This document shows, in pieces, positions 16,623 through 26,106 of a stretch of DNA of 64,000 bases. The notes below the pieces were generated by a model. That model searched no databases. It was not told the DNA's origin and was given only the letters and a program-made list of their open reading frames with translations. Location of the stretch: assembly GCA_963976865.1 (NCBI GenBank), contig CAXBLY010000002.1:186001-250000 (forward strand), given 5' to 3'. Source of the DNA: UBA1858 sp963976865. Its GTDB lineage: Bacteria; Pseudomonadota; Gammaproteobacteria; UBA4575. Both the position numbers and the translations under genes were made by a program. Positions within the stretch are counted from its first letter, which is position 1, and every line of letters starts with the position of its first letter.

Positions 16623-17543
16623 CTACTCTGCATTGATGCGCTGAATATCGATAGTATTACCCACGCCAATTTTCATTAAATCATAACCCATAACAATATC
16701 TCCAGAATACATCTGCTTGATCTCGTCAATAACCTGATCCTCAGACACACCAAACAGCAGGACGTGATTAAGAATTGCCGCTCTTGGTTTAATTTTATTG
16801 AGTATTTCAGCCATTTGAACAGGGTTCGTGTGATAGGCCACTACATTACCCAGGCGCTTATTTCGTTTTAATAAAACAGGTTTCGCAGCAACAATTTCAT
16901 GAATGAGTAAATCAGCTTGTTGTGCATGCTTAATAAGATTTTCTGAATAGGTTGTATCACCGGAAATGACAACCGCACGGTCACCAAATTCAAGACGGTA
17001 GCCATAAGCCGGTTTCACTGGCGCATGCTCCACCAGAAAAGCATGTATTGTCACACCATCTTTCTGATAGACCACGCCCGGTTCAATTTCAGCACTGTCA
17101 ATGTCGGCCTTGCTATCATCCAGATCAACATTGGCAACGCGATATGAAATATCTGCTTTGTAAGCATCACGCAAGCCTTTTATTAATTGATGTGTCCCCT
17201 TGGGGCCGCTCACATTGAGTAATTGCTGTCGCTGCCATATCCAGCCTGTTATCCACAGATCATCCAGCCCTGAAATATGGTCTGAATGCAGGTGTGTCAG
17301 GAATACCTTGTCAATCAGATTGGGAGTAATACCGGCCTGCTTTAATCTGATGGTGGCACCACGACCAACATCAAATAGAAAATACTGGCCACCTGCATAA
17401 ACCAGAGTGGCTGAACCAAATCGTTCCACACTGGGACGGGGCGTACCTGTACCGAGAAGTGTCACTTCAAGATAATCTGCATGGGCGAAATTAAGCACCA
17501 TCAGTGTCACAAATATCAACTTGAGTATTTTATTCATAAGCAC
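16623..17543 (-). CDS. Exported metallo-beta-lactamase-fold hydrolase (RNase Z/arylsulfatase-like)
   Basis: A 306-residue protein with a signal peptide ending at about AHA (residue 22), so periplasmic. The dizinc motif THLHSDH spans residues 83-89; further ligand segments are ISGDTTYSE and ILNHVLLFG, and HAPVKPAYGYRLEF resembles the RNase Z/AtsA subfamily. Because it is exported, tRNA processing is excluded. Its substrate is unknown. It sits between lepA and folP on the same strand. Confidence 0.85.
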   Translation of the reverse strand: MLMNKILKLIFVTLMVLNFAHADYLEVTLLGTGTPRPSVERFGSATLVYAGGQYFLFDVGRGATIRLKQAGITPNLIDKVFLTHLHSDHISGLDDLWITGWIWQRQQLLNVSGPKGTHQLIKGLRDAYKADISYRVANVDLDDSKADIDSAEIEPGVVYQKDGVTIHAFLVEHAPVKPAYGYRLEFGDRAVVISGDTTYSENLIKHAQQADLLIHEIVAAKPVLLKRNKRLGNVVAYHTNPVQMAEILNKIKPRAAILNHVLLFGVSEDQVIDEIKQMYSGDIVMGYDLMKIGVGNTIDIQRINAE

Positions 17544-17606
17544 AAATTCCTATACAACCACCACCATGAAGACGTAAACAATGTGACTGACAAAATATAA
17601 TGTGTG

Positions 17607-19397
17607 TTATTTACCAACCTTCAACACAGCCAGAAACGCAGCCTGAGGAACTTCCACGCTACCGATTTGCTTCATTCGCTTCTTGCCTGCTTTCTGTTTT
17701 TCTAACAGTTTTTTCTTGCGGGTGATATCACCACCGTAACACTTCGCCGTTACATTTTTGCGTAGCGCTTTAATTGAAGTACGTGCGATTATTTGTGTCC
17801 CAATCGCTGCCTGAATGGCGACATCATACATTTGACGAGGAATCAGATCCTTCAGCTTCACTGCCAGTGCATTTCCATAGGTACGCGAATGATCAGAATG
17901 AACAATCACTGATAATGCATCCACCCTTTCACTATTAATCAATATATCAAGCTTGACTAAAGGTGCTGGTGAAAAATGCGAATGCTGGTAGTCAAACGAG
18001 GCGTAGCCACGACTGACTGATTTAAGTCGATCAAAGAAATCCAGTACAACTTCATTTAATGGAATATCAAACGTAATCGCTACCTGACTTCCATGATAAA
18101 CAAGATTTTTTTGTATGCCTCTTTTTTCAATACATAATGTAATCACATTACCGACAAATTCATGCGGCACGAGAATATTTGCGGTAATGACGGGCTCATG
18201 AATTGAGTCAACTTTGTTTGGTGGTGGTAATTGCGACGGATTATGAATCTGCATAATTTCACCACTGGTCAAATGTATCTGGTAGACAACAGTTGGCGCT
18301 GTTGTAATCAGGTCCAGATCATATTCTCTTTCCAGACGTTCCTGGACAATCTCCATATGCAGCATGCCGAGGAATCCACAACGGAAACCAAAGCCAAGAG
18401 CTTGCGATGTTTCGGGTTCGAATGAAAAAGATGCATCATTTAATTTCAGTTTATCTAGCGCATCACGAAAATTTTCGTAGTCATCAGCATTCACAGGAAA
18501 TATACCTGCAAATACATTCGGATTAACTTCTTTAAAACCGGGTAATGCCTTTTCTGCCTGGGTATCTGCAGATGTAAGAGTATCTCCCACTTTTGCGCTG
18601 GAGATATCTTTAATGCCGCATATCAAAAACCCAACTTCACCCGCTGATAATTCACTGCGGTCTACACGTTTAGGTGTAAACACACCTAATTTTTCCACCT
18701 GAAAATTACGTCCTGTCGACATTGACACAATTTTTTGTTTTGGTTTCAGACAACCATCAAACACGCGTATCAATGTAATCACACCGACATAACTATCAAA
18801 CCACGAATCGATAATTAATGCTTTTAGTGGTTTGTCAGGATCACCTTTCGGTTCCGGGATATTAAGTACCAGCGCTTCCAGCACCTCTTGCACACCCTGG
18901 CCGGTCTTGGCACTCACCAGTATAGGATCAGTGGCATCAATGCCGATGACTTCTTCAATTTCTTCAGCGACCCTATCGGGGTCGGCGGCAGGCAAGTCTA
19001 TTTTATTCAGGACAGGTAACACTTCCAGCCCCAGCTCAACTGCGGTGTAGCAGTTTGCTACACTCTGCGCTTCTACACCCTGAGAAGCATCTACAATTAG
19101 TAGCGCCCCTTCACAGGCAGCAAGTGAGCGGGATACTTCATATGAAAAATCAACATGGCCAGGTGTATCAATAAAATTCAGGTGATAAGTATTTCCGTCT
19201 TTGGCTTTGTAAGGTAAGGATACGGCCTGGGCTTTAATCGTAATGCCTCTCTCCTGCTCCAGGTCCATAGAGTCCAGAACCTGGGCACTCATTTCGCGAT
19301 CACTTAAACCGCCACAGAGCTGAATAAAACGATCTGCCAAAGTGGATTTGCCGTGATCAATATGGGCAATAATGGAAAAATTACGTATATGTTTCAT
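17607..19397 (-). CDS. lepA: Elongation factor 4 (LepA)
   Basis: A 596-residue translational GTPase of the normal family length. G1 reads AHIDHGKST, G3 DTPGHVDF, and G4 NKIDLP. The LepA-specific C-terminal domain has the KKKLLEKQKAGKKRMK basic segment and ends VPQAAFLAVLKVGK. LepA acts on ribosomes, affecting back-translocation and initiation-complex assembly. It follows mucD, as commonly seen in gammaproteobacteria, but a strong terminator lies between them. Confidence 0.97.
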   Translation of the reverse strand: MKHIRNFSIIAHIDHGKSTLADRFIQLCGGLSDREMSAQVLDSMDLEQERGITIKAQAVSLPYKAKDGNTYHLNFIDTPGHVDFSYEVSRSLAACEGALLIVDASQGVEAQSVANCYTAVELGLEVLPVLNKIDLPAADPDRVAEEIEEVIGIDATDPILVSAKTGQGVQEVLEALVLNIPEPKGDPDKPLKALIIDSWFDSYVGVITLIRVFDGCLKPKQKIVSMSTGRNFQVEKLGVFTPKRVDRSELSAGEVGFLICGIKDISSAKVGDTLTSADTQAEKALPGFKEVNPNVFAGIFPVNADDYENFRDALDKLKLNDASFSFEPETSQALGFGFRCGFLGMLHMEIVQERLEREYDLDLITTAPTVVYQIHLTSGEIMQIHNPSQLPPPNKVDSIHEPVITANILVPHEFVGNVITLCIEKRGIQKNLVYHGSQVAITFDIPLNEVVLDFFDRLKSVSRGYASFDYQHSHFSPAPLVKLDILINSERVDALSVIVHSDHSRTYGNALAVKLKDLIPRQMYDVAIQAAIGTQIIARTSIKALRKNVTAKCYGGDITRKKKLLEKQKAGKKRMKQIGSVEVPQAAFLAVLKVGK

Positions 19398-19428
19398 TTA
19401 CGAGCGAGTCAAAAATAATCTATCAACA

Positions 19429-19457
19429 ATAAAAAAGCGGGCTAATATAGCCCGCTT
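19429..19457 (-). terminator. Rho-independent terminator after mucD
   Basis: On the minus strand a perfect 9-bp GC-rich stem (19449-19457 with 19435-19443) and 5-nt loop is followed by six or more T residues. It ends the sigma-E operon before lepA. Confidence 0.9.
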
Positions 19458-19499
19458 CGAATAATACACTGCAATTATGAGGGAAGTGTATGCGAACCG

Positions 19500-20933
19500 C
19501 TACTTTTCCTCATCCTGTGGGATTTTAAGCGCCAGAAATTGTGGCCCCTGACGGCGCTGAACCAGAATTGAAGCAAATTTACCTTTAGGTAATTTTTCTA
19601 CTATCTCCTTCAATTCCATCACTGTCTGCACTTTATCACCATTGATTAATTGCAAAACATCTCCTTTACGTATGCCTGCTGATTTAGCAGCACCCTCAGC
19701 AACCGACTGAACGTATAAACCATGGGATAATTCCATTTCTTCCAGTTCATCCTTGGTTAACGCACGAACATCCAAACCAAGAATACCTTCTGACACTTTT
19801 TCAATAGCGTCACCGGCAAGAGGCTGATCTGAATCCGGCAACTGACCGATCTTGACTTTGACTGTGCTCAACTTGCCGTCTCGCATGATCTTAAGCTTAA
19901 CCTGTTCACCAACGCGAACACGCCCAACCATTGGCGGCAATGCAGCAGAACTTTGAACTTCCTGCCCATTAAAGGAAAGAATTACATCACCTACTTTAAT
20001 GTCTGCATCTTCCACCGGACTGCCATCCATGATTTTTGCAACCAGTGCACCCATGGGTTTATCCATTCCAAAGGACTCGGCGAGTTCACGTGTCACTTCC
20101 TGTATGTACACTCCCAGCCAGCCACGTGACACATAACCGTTCGCTTTAAGCTGATCAATAACATCCATGGCGACTTCAACAGGAATTGCGAATGACAATC
20201 CCATAAAACCACCCGTACGACTGTAAATTTGAGAGTTGATACCGACGACTTCACCATTCAGGTTAAACAGTGGTCCGCCTGAATTGCCAGGATTAATAGC
20301 CACATCAGTCTGTATAAAAGGCACGTAGTTCTCATTTGGCAAACTTCTGCCTTTAGCACTGACAATGCCTGACGTTACAGAATGATCAAAACCAAAAGGT
20401 GAGCCAATTGCCAACACCCATTGACCAACTTTAAGCTCATTGGCAGAACCAAGTTTCACTACCGGAAGATCACTTGCTTCAATTTTCAATAAGGCAATAT
20501 CACTTCGCGGATCACTGCCGATAAGCTTTGCTTCCAGCTCACGACGATCACTCAGTTTAACAATAATCTCATCCGCCTCTTTAACGACATGATGATTCGT
20601 TACGACATAACCGTCATTGGAAATAATAAAACCTGAACCTAATGAACGAGAATTAAAATAGTCTTCATGCGGACCCTGTTGACCTCCAAAGAATTTCTCC
20701 AGAAAGTCACCTAATGGCCCATCCTGAGGCATGTCAGGAATTTCCATATTGGGTGGCAAGGTGCGACGTGTAACCTGTTGTTTGGTGGTGCTGATATTCA
20801 CGACTGCACCTGCATTGCTCTCTACCAGTTTTGTGAAATCTGGCAAGCCTGTATCAGCATTAGCAACGCTTAAAAATGCGATTGAAATTAAAATAAAAAA
20901 GTATATAAAAGATATTCTATTTTTCTGAAGCAA
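19500..20933 (-). CDS. mucD: Periplasmic serine protease Do/MucD with two PDZ domains
   Basis: A 477-residue DegP/DegQ-family protease and chaperone handling misfolded envelope proteins. The catalytic triad is His115 in TNHHVV, Asp145 in RSDIALL and Ser218 in PGNSGGPL. Two PDZ domains follow (about residues 265-360 and 380-470). A signal peptide ends near ANA (residue 26). The start codon is TTG at 20933, supported by AAGGAG 8 nt upstream. A sigma-E-like promoter is visible at 21043-21070, so it has its own stress promoter besides sitting behind rpoE-mucA-mucB. Confidence 0.95.
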   Translation of the reverse strand: MLQKNRISFIYFFILISIAFLSVANADTGLPDFTKLVESNAGAVVNISTTKQQVTRRTLPPNMEIPDMPQDGPLGDFLEKFFGGQQGPHEDYFNSRSLGSGFIISNDGYVVTNHHVVKEADEIIVKLSDRRELEAKLIGSDPRSDIALLKIEASDLPVVKLGSANELKVGQWVLAIGSPFGFDHSVTSGIVSAKGRSLPNENYVPFIQTDVAINPGNSGGPLFNLNGEVVGINSQIYSRTGGFMGLSFAIPVEVAMDVIDQLKANGYVSRGWLGVYIQEVTRELAESFGMDKPMGALVAKIMDGSPVEDADIKVGDVILSFNGQEVQSSAALPPMVGRVRVGEQVKLKIMRDGKLSTVKVKIGQLPDSDQPLAGDAIEKVSEGILGLDVRALTKDELEEMELSHGLYVQSVAEGAAKSAGIRKGDVLQLINGDKVQTVMELKEIVEKLPKGKFASILVQRRQGPQFLALKIPQDEEK

Positions 20934-21042
20934 AGCTATTCTCCTTCAACAAGTAGCTTTATGTAATAGCAGTTTCGCTGTATTTGACTCATTTTTTTAT
21001 TCCATTTGAGCCATGATTCATTCCCTTTTTACGAATCACTTT

Positions 21043-21070
21043 ACTGACAATACTGGCAAGCCAAAAGTTC
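21043..21070 (-). promoter_or_regulatory. Candidate sigma-E promoter for mucD
   Basis: On the minus strand, GAACTT (21065-21070) is followed after 17 nt by TCAGT (21043-21047). The RpoE consensus is roughly GGAACTT, 16-17 nt, TCTGA/TCAGA. It lies 110 bp upstream of the mucD start. Confidence 0.55.
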
Positions 21071-21082
21071 TAAAGAATTTAG

Positions 21083-22099
21083 CTACTCACCATGTATGAT
21101 AGACGAACCGATCATCTTAACGGTTTCGTTAGGTACTTCTCCTAACACGGTAATCTGGTGATTATCAAACCCTCTGGAAAAAGCATTAATAGATCCGCGC
21201 TGACTTAGCCCTTCAAACATATTGCCAAGCTTGCGTGGTTTGATAATAAACACTGACACAGACGCGACACCATCAGTCACCACCATATGGTGGACTGGTT
21301 CATCACTGGTTGTCATGATTCGCTGACTGATTTTACTGACAGAAAATCCTGGTGGCAGTTTGGAAACACGCCAGACTTTACTATCTTGTGATGGCGCCTT
21401 CATATTCTCACCCAGGCGTTTTGATTTGCGCCATGTGAAGTCTTGTATATCATTTTCCGGATGGAAATTTATATGCTCGACCGAATCCAGATATTCCACA
21501 CTTGTAAACATCACTTCTTCAAGCAGATGTCCACGCGGATGAATCATTTTAGAACGTAACAACATACCACTTTCAGGCTCGATACATAATTCATAGCCAT
21601 AGCGGTATTCATCAACCGGTTTAATTGCCAGTAATTTACAGTCATGCTCTGCAATTCTACCGTCAGGCCCTGTTATTACCATATAGTTTTGAGTCAGGCT
21701 TTCCAGCTCTCTCGGTACAATAGTAGGAATGCCGTGATGTGCAGAAGATGGGTTCACTGTTACCAGATTGCGCATAGGCCATACACAAGTCACTGTTTCA
21801 TCATCACGAACCACTTCACGGGTTTCACCACTCAATGACGTTAATCTTTCTTTTACTTCACCATCAACAACGCCATGAACTATTCGCATTGAATCCAGCT
21901 GACCATTATGCATAAACACAAACGTGCCTTGATAATTAATCTGGTCGGCCTGGTCGAGCATTTTAGTAATAAGCCTGTGACCCTCGGATTCGGCATCACT
22001 ATTTGCTGGTGATACAGCTGGCGGTTGCGCTTGCACACTTGCCGCAAATAAAATCAGTAATGAAGCAAGTATTGCGTGCATGGGATTTCTATTTAACAT
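21083..22099 (-). CDS. mucB: Sigma-E regulatory protein MucB/RseB
   Basis: A 338-residue periplasmic protein with a signal peptide ending near VQAQ (residue 25). It binds the anti-sigma factor MucA/RseA and shields it from proteolysis. The family layout is clear: an N-terminal LolA-like domain with DQINYQGTFVF and a C-terminal domain with KLPPGFSV. It overlaps mucA by 11 bp. Confidence 0.94.
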   Translation of the reverse strand: MLNRNPMHAILASLLILFAASVQAQPPAVSPANSDAESEGHRLITKMLDQADQINYQGTFVFMHNGQLDSMRIVHGVVDGEVKERLTSLSGETREVVRDDETVTCVWPMRNLVTVNPSSAHHGIPTIVPRELESLTQNYMVITGPDGRIAEHDCKLLAIKPVDEYRYGYELCIEPESGMLLRSKMIHPRGHLLEEVMFTSVEYLDSVEHINFHPENDIQDFTWRKSKRLGENMKAPSQDSKVWRVSKLPPGFSVSKISQRIMTTSDEPVHHMVVTDGVASVSVFIIKPRKLGNMFEGLSQRGSINAFSRGFDNHQITVLGEVPNETVKMIGSSIIHGE

Positions 22100-22736
22100 C
22101 CTTTAGTTCAATGATTTCCACATATGGCGAAATAATTCGCTGACTGCCATATCCTGCATGCCCCTGAATATAGGGATTCAGCTCCTGATAATAAATTTTT
22201 TCTTCTACCTGTGGATTACTCTGTATGGCTTCCAGTTGCTGGACTGTGGCCGGTGCAAACTCAACTTGTTGTGCACTTTGAAGTGTCATTGCTGCGGCAG
22301 GCTTCATTTCATCTGCTGCTTTTTGTTCACTGATGGCAAGCTCGGGAGCATCGATACCTGTTGGCTGATTGAAATTCTGGTATGTGACAATTGAGAATGC
22401 AGCGACAGAGGCTGCAACAGCAAGACCGGCGACCTGTTTGACATGGCTGCCAATCCGTTTGATACCAGCCTTGGCAGTCGACTCCTGGTCCTGATGATAA
22501 CCTTCCTGGCTGATTGCCTGCATCACCTGCTGAGAAAAGTTGCCGTCGATTTGCGCAGGAAAATGTTTATTCATTACCGCGCTAACAGCGTTATACCGCA
22601 CCCAGGTTTTTTCACCTTCAGAGGTGGCCAGCAAACTGGTATTTAGTCTGCGTCTTTCAAATTCAGACAAGTCTTCATCAAGACTCGCGCTGATTAATTC
22701 CAGGTCTTTTTCAGATAATTCTGTTTCTGTACTCAT
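22089..22736 (-). CDS. mucA: Sigma-E anti-sigma factor MucA/RseA
   Basis: A 215-residue single-pass membrane protein. The N-terminal cytoplasmic domain has the RseA pattern ELISASLDEDLSEFERR and a conserved WVRYN segment. A transmembrane helix lies at about residues 100-118, and the C-terminal part is periplasmic. It should sequester the sigma factor encoded immediately upstream (24-bp gap). The unusually long, Gln/Pro-rich periplasmic tail (TLQSAQQVEFAPATV) is not conserved in E. coli RseA. Confidence 0.92.
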   Translation of the reverse strand: MSTETELSEKDLELISASLDEDLSEFERRRLNTSLLATSEGEKTWVRYNAVSAVMNKHFPAQIDGNFSQQVMQAISQEGYHQDQESTAKAGIKRIGSHVKQVAGLAVAASVAAFSIVTYQNFNQPTGIDAPELAISEQKAADEMKPAAAMTLQSAQQVEFAPATVQQLEAIQSNPQVEEKIYYQELNPYIQGHAGYGSQRIISPYVEIIELKDVK

Positions 22737-22759
22737 AATAGTGACTCACTTATAAATAA

Positions 22760-23335
22760 TTAACTCATCAATGGCTGAACAACTTTATCGATCGCCTCTC
22801 GCGCTCTGAATATTCGCGATCTGACAGTACCGATCGGACAATCCATTGCCTCTGCAATTTCTTCGTAGCTCATTCCTTCCAGCTCTCGCAGCGTTATCGC
22901 CATTTTCAAATCATCAGGCAGTTGATGAATGACATCAAACACCCGTGTTTCCAGCTCCTGCGACTGTAAAACCCGGTCCGGTGTTGCGTGATCGCGTAAT
23001 ACAGCAGCATCGTCAAAATACTCTGCATCATCAACATCAACCTGACGATCCGACTGTCTGCGTGATGCCGATAGCAGGTAATTCTTAGCGGAGTTCACTG
23101 CGATTCTATACAACCATGTATAAAACGCTGCGTCCCCGCGAAAATTCTTTAACCCCCGATAAGCTTTAATGAACGCTTCCTGCGCAACGTCCTGAGCTTC
23201 GTCGGGGCGAACATAGCGGCCCACCAAGTTAACTACTTTGAACTGGTATTTCTTCACTAGCAGGTCGAAGGCGCGTGTATCACCTTCTTTAGCCCGTGCA
23301 ACCAGCTCCTTATCGTTATTATTGTTCTCGCCCAT
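22760..23335 (-). CDS. rpoE: RNA polymerase sigma-E factor (RpoE/AlgU)
   Basis: A 191-residue ECF sigma factor. Region 2 is recognisable in AQDVAQEAFIKAYRGL and FYTWLYRIAVNSAKNYL; region 4 in LPDDLKMAITLRELEGMSYEEIAEAM and PIGTVRSRIFRARE. The ATG at 23335 is chosen because an AAGGAG site precedes it and it matches the family N-terminus; an upstream in-frame ATG at 23428 would add 31 unrelated residues. Followed by mucA, mucB and mucD. A self-type promoter lies at 23377-23403, implying autoregulation. Confidence 0.96.
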   Translation of the reverse strand: MGENNNNDKELVARAKEGDTRAFDLLVKKYQFKVVNLVGRYVRPDEAQDVAQEAFIKAYRGLKNFRGDAAFYTWLYRIAVNSAKNYLLSASRRQSDRQVDVDDAEYFDDAAVLRDHATPDRVLQSQELETRVFDVIHQLPDDLKMAITLRELEGMSYEEIAEAMDCPIGTVRSRIFRAREAIDKVVQPLMS

Positions 23336-23376
23336 CGTGGGCTTATCTCCTTGGGCGAATAGGTATCCGCTAATAG

Positions 23377-23403
23377 TACGACTATATAGAATCGGTGAAG
23401 TTC
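23377..23403 (-). promoter_or_regulatory. Candidate autoregulated sigma-E promoter for rpoE
   Basis: On the minus strand GAACTT (23398-23403), a 16-nt spacer and TCGTA (23377-23381) fit the RpoE promoter pattern. It is 42 bp upstream of the rpoE start, as expected for autoregulation. Confidence 0.6.
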
Positions 23404-23492
23404 GCCCAGCCTCGGAATGAGTGAGCAATTACGGCGATATACTAACGATAGATGTTAACGGCGTCACATATTTTATGACAGAATTAGGAAAT

Positions 23493-25151
23493 ATGAGTTC
23501 AAAATCACCAAAATCCCACGATTATGATGTTCTTATCCTCGGCAGCGGCGCCGCGGGGCTGAGCACTGCACTGCATATCGACCAGAATTTGCGCATTGCC
23601 GTGCTTTCCAAAGCTGAATTAAGTAGCGGGAATACGTCATACGCCCAGGGTGGCATTTCTGCCGTGCTGGATGACGATGATTCATTCGAACAGCATATCG
23701 GTGACACCATCTCGGCAGGTGCAGGCCTGTGTGACCCTGATGTGGTGGCAAAAACTGTCTCGGAAGGCAGCGAAGTGATCGACTGGCTACTCTCCATCGG
23801 GGTAGATTTCACCCGTGATAGCAATCCGCAGAATGCCCAGCAATTACACCTGACTCGCGAAGGTGGCCACACACGTCGTCGTGTTGCACATGTGGCCGAT
23901 GCCACTGGCAATGCGGTGCAAAACCAGCTTATCGATGAAGTCCGCAAACGTGACCATATCGACCTGCACTCCAACTATATTGCGGTAGATCTTATCACTA
24001 CGCAAAAACTGGGCATGAAAGACAATCGCTGTGTCGGTGCCTATATTCTCAATATTGAAAGTGGCGAAGTAGAAGTATTTCGCGCCAAAAATGTGGTGCT
24101 CGCCACTGGCGGGGCGAGCAAAGTGTACTTATATACCAGCAACCCTGACGGTGCCTGTGGCGATGGGCTTGCCATGGCATGGCGCGCGGGCTGTCGTGCC
24201 GCGAATATGGAGTTCATGCAATTTCACCCAACCTGTCTGTATCACCCGAAAGCCAAGTCCTACTTATTAAGCGAGGCCATTCGGGGTGAAGGCGGCAAGA
24301 TTATTTTAGAAGACGGGACCGAGTTTCTGCATCAATTTGACCCAAGGGGTGTACTCGCTCCCCGCGATATCGTGGCACGCGCCATTGACTACATGATGAA
24401 AAAACATGGCCTCGATAGCGTCTATCTGGACATCAGCCACAAATCCGCAAAATTTATTCAGGATCATTTCCCCAACATTCATGCGCGCTGCCTCTCGCTT
24501 GGCTACGACATGACCAAACAGCCCATTCCGGTCGTTCCTGCTGCTCATTATACCTGTGGCGGCATCGTTACCAATGAACACGGACAGACCGATATTGATC
24601 AACTATATGCCATTGGCGAAGTTGCCTTTACCGGCCTGCATGGTGCCAACCGCATGGCGAGTAATTCGTTACTGGAATGTTTGGCCTACGGACGTTTTGC
24701 CGGCCGGCATATTAACCAGTCCACCAACACCAGCGCACAACATGTAGATATACCCGCATGGGATTCCAGTCGAGTATCAGATTCTGATGAAGAAATTGTT
24801 GTGGCCCACAACTGGGATGAACTGCGTCGATTTATGTGGGATTACGTAGGCATTGTGCGCAGCACTAAACGAATGCAACGTGCCAAACACCGTATAGATT
24901 TACTATTAAGCGAAATCGACGAGTACTACAGCAACTTTAATGTCACCAGCGATTTAATCGAGCTACGTAACATAGCGGTGGTTGCTGACTTGATAATTCG
25001 CAGCGCACTGGTACGCAAGGAAAGCCGAGGACTGCATTACACACTGGATTACCCGGAAACCAACCCTGCGCTGGATAACATCAACACGATTCTAACGCCG
25101 GATTTAAGCGAGGCGGATAACAGCACGCAATTAACTGGCAGTCACAAATAG
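23493..25151 (+). CDS. nadB: L-aspartate oxidase
   Basis: The FAD enzyme oxidising L-aspartate to iminoaspartate, first step of NAD synthesis with NadA. The dinucleotide motif LGSGAAGLST is near residues 16-25. Family segments SSGNTSYAQGGIS, REGGHTRRRVAHV, PAAHYTCGGI and ANRMASNSLLEC follow. I chose the ATG at 23493 (552 residues), preceded by AGGAAA and matching the family N-terminus; upstream in-frame ATGs at 23475 and 23421 would add 6 or 24 residues. It is divergent from rpoE, a conserved gammaproteobacterial arrangement, and its 3' end overlaps orn by 21 bp. Confidence 0.96.
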   Translation: MSSKSPKSHDYDVLILGSGAAGLSTALHIDQNLRIAVLSKAELSSGNTSYAQGGISAVLDDDDSFEQHIGDTISAGAGLCDPDVVAKTVSEGSEVIDWLLSIGVDFTRDSNPQNAQQLHLTREGGHTRRRVAHVADATGNAVQNQLIDEVRKRDHIDLHSNYIAVDLITTQKLGMKDNRCVGAYILNIESGEVEVFRAKNVVLATGGASKVYLYTSNPDGACGDGLAMAWRAGCRAANMEFMQFHPTCLYHPKAKSYLLSEAIRGEGGKIILEDGTEFLHQFDPRGVLAPRDIVARAIDYMMKKHGLDSVYLDISHKSAKFIQDHFPNIHARCLSLGYDMTKQPIPVVPAAHYTCGGIVTNEHGQTDIDQLYAIGEVAFTGLHGANRMASNSLLECLAYGRFAGRHINQSTNTSAQHVDIPAWDSSRVSDSDEEIVVAHNWDELRRFMWDYVGIVRSTKRMQRAKHRIDLLLSEIDEYYSNFNVTSDLIELRNIAVVADLIIRSALVRKESRGLHYTLDYPETNPALDNINTILTPDLSEADNSTQLTGSHK

Positions 25152-25688
25152 CTTCGCACGATAGTGCTTCAACTCATCAATGGAATCACGAATATCTGCC
25201 AGCGCAAGGTGTTCTGATTCTTTATCAAACTCAAATTCCTTGCCAGGATACCATCGTTTAACCAGTTCCTTCAGAGTGCTTACATCCAGATTCCGATAGT
25301 GAAAAAATTCTTCAAGCAATGGCATCTGACGCGCCATAAAACGGCGATCCTGACAGATACTGTTGCCGCACATGGGCGACTTACCCGCCTCAATATACTT
25401 CTGTAAAAATGCAATTGTTTCAGCCTCTGCCTGCGCCAGAGTATAGTGACTTGCCAGCACGCGCTTTATGAGGCCTGATTTACCGTGTTGATTCTGATTC
25501 CATTCGTCCATCTGATCCAGACGACTTTGCGGCTGGTGAATGGCAATCATGGGACCTTCAGCAATAATATTTAGCTCTTTGTCTGTGACGATAGTGGCTA
25601 TTTCTATAATTTCGTCGTTGACGGTATCCAGACCCGTCATTTCCAGATCAATCCAGATCAGATTACTATTGTTTATTAAATCATCCAT
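25131..25688 (-). CDS. orn: Oligoribonuclease
   Basis: A 185-residue DEDDh 3'-5' exonuclease that degrades 2-5 nt RNAs, including pGpG from cyclic di-GMP breakdown. The first acidic motif is WIDLEMTGLD (Asp14, Glu16); later segments are LVKRWYPG and HLALADIRDSIDELKHYR with the final His and Asp. The length is typical. It converges on nadB with a 21-bp overlap and is divergent from the cytochrome-rsgA pair. Confidence 0.96.
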   Translation of the reverse strand: MDDLINNSNLIWIDLEMTGLDTVNDEIIEIATIVTDKELNIIAEGPMIAIHQPQSRLDQMDEWNQNQHGKSGLIKRVLASHYTLAQAEAETIAFLQKYIEAGKSPMCGNSICQDRRFMARQMPLLEEFFHYRNLDVSTLKELVKRWYPGKEFEFDKESEHLALADIRDSIDELKHYRAKLFVTAS

Positions 25689-25803
25689 ATGTAGTGTCCA
25701 CTATGTTTTCACACGTTGTATAATCAGTATTTAACGGAGTGTACACCAACTACATTCATATTATAAAAATTCGACCTTTAACATGACCGAGAAACAATAC
25801 CCC

Positions 25804-26091
25804 ATGAAATTATTGCCAAGCCTGTTATCACTTTCGTTAATCTTTATCAGCGTCAATTTGCACGCAGAAGATGGTCAGGCACTACACCAGTCAGAATGCA
25901 TTGAATGCCACAGCAATATGACTGGCGGCGATGGACACGTTATTTATACACGCGAAGAGCGTATTGTTAACAACCTTGCCGCATTAAACGCACGCGTGAC
26001 ACACTGCGCAAACGGAGCAGACACTGGCTGGAATGATTCTCAGATCAGTGCAGTAACCCAATACCTGAACAAACAGTTTTATCACTACTGA
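25804..26091 (+). CDS. Small monoheme cytochrome c-like protein
   Basis: A 95-residue exported protein with a signal peptide ending near HA (about residue 21). A single c-type heme motif CIECH lies at residues 32-36, close behind the mature N-terminus. No obvious Met axial ligand loop is seen, apart from NMTGG right after the heme motif. I chose the ATG at 25804 because the signal peptide begins there; an upstream ATG at 25783 adds seven polar residues. It lies between orn and rsgA; similar small cytochromes occur at this spot in some gammaproteobacteria. The function is unknown. Confidence 0.8.
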   Translation: MKLLPSLLSLSLIFISVNLHAEDGQALHQSECIECHSNMTGGDGHVIYTREERIVNNLAALNARVTHCANGADTGWNDSQISAVTQYLNKQFYHY

Positions 26092-26106
26092 GCGCATCAT
26101 ACTTCC

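Noticed and set aside
23336..23428. 31-residue N-terminal extension of RpoE
   Set aside because: It covers the candidate autoregulatory promoter and does not resemble any sigma-E N-terminus, while ATG 23335 has a strong ribosome site.
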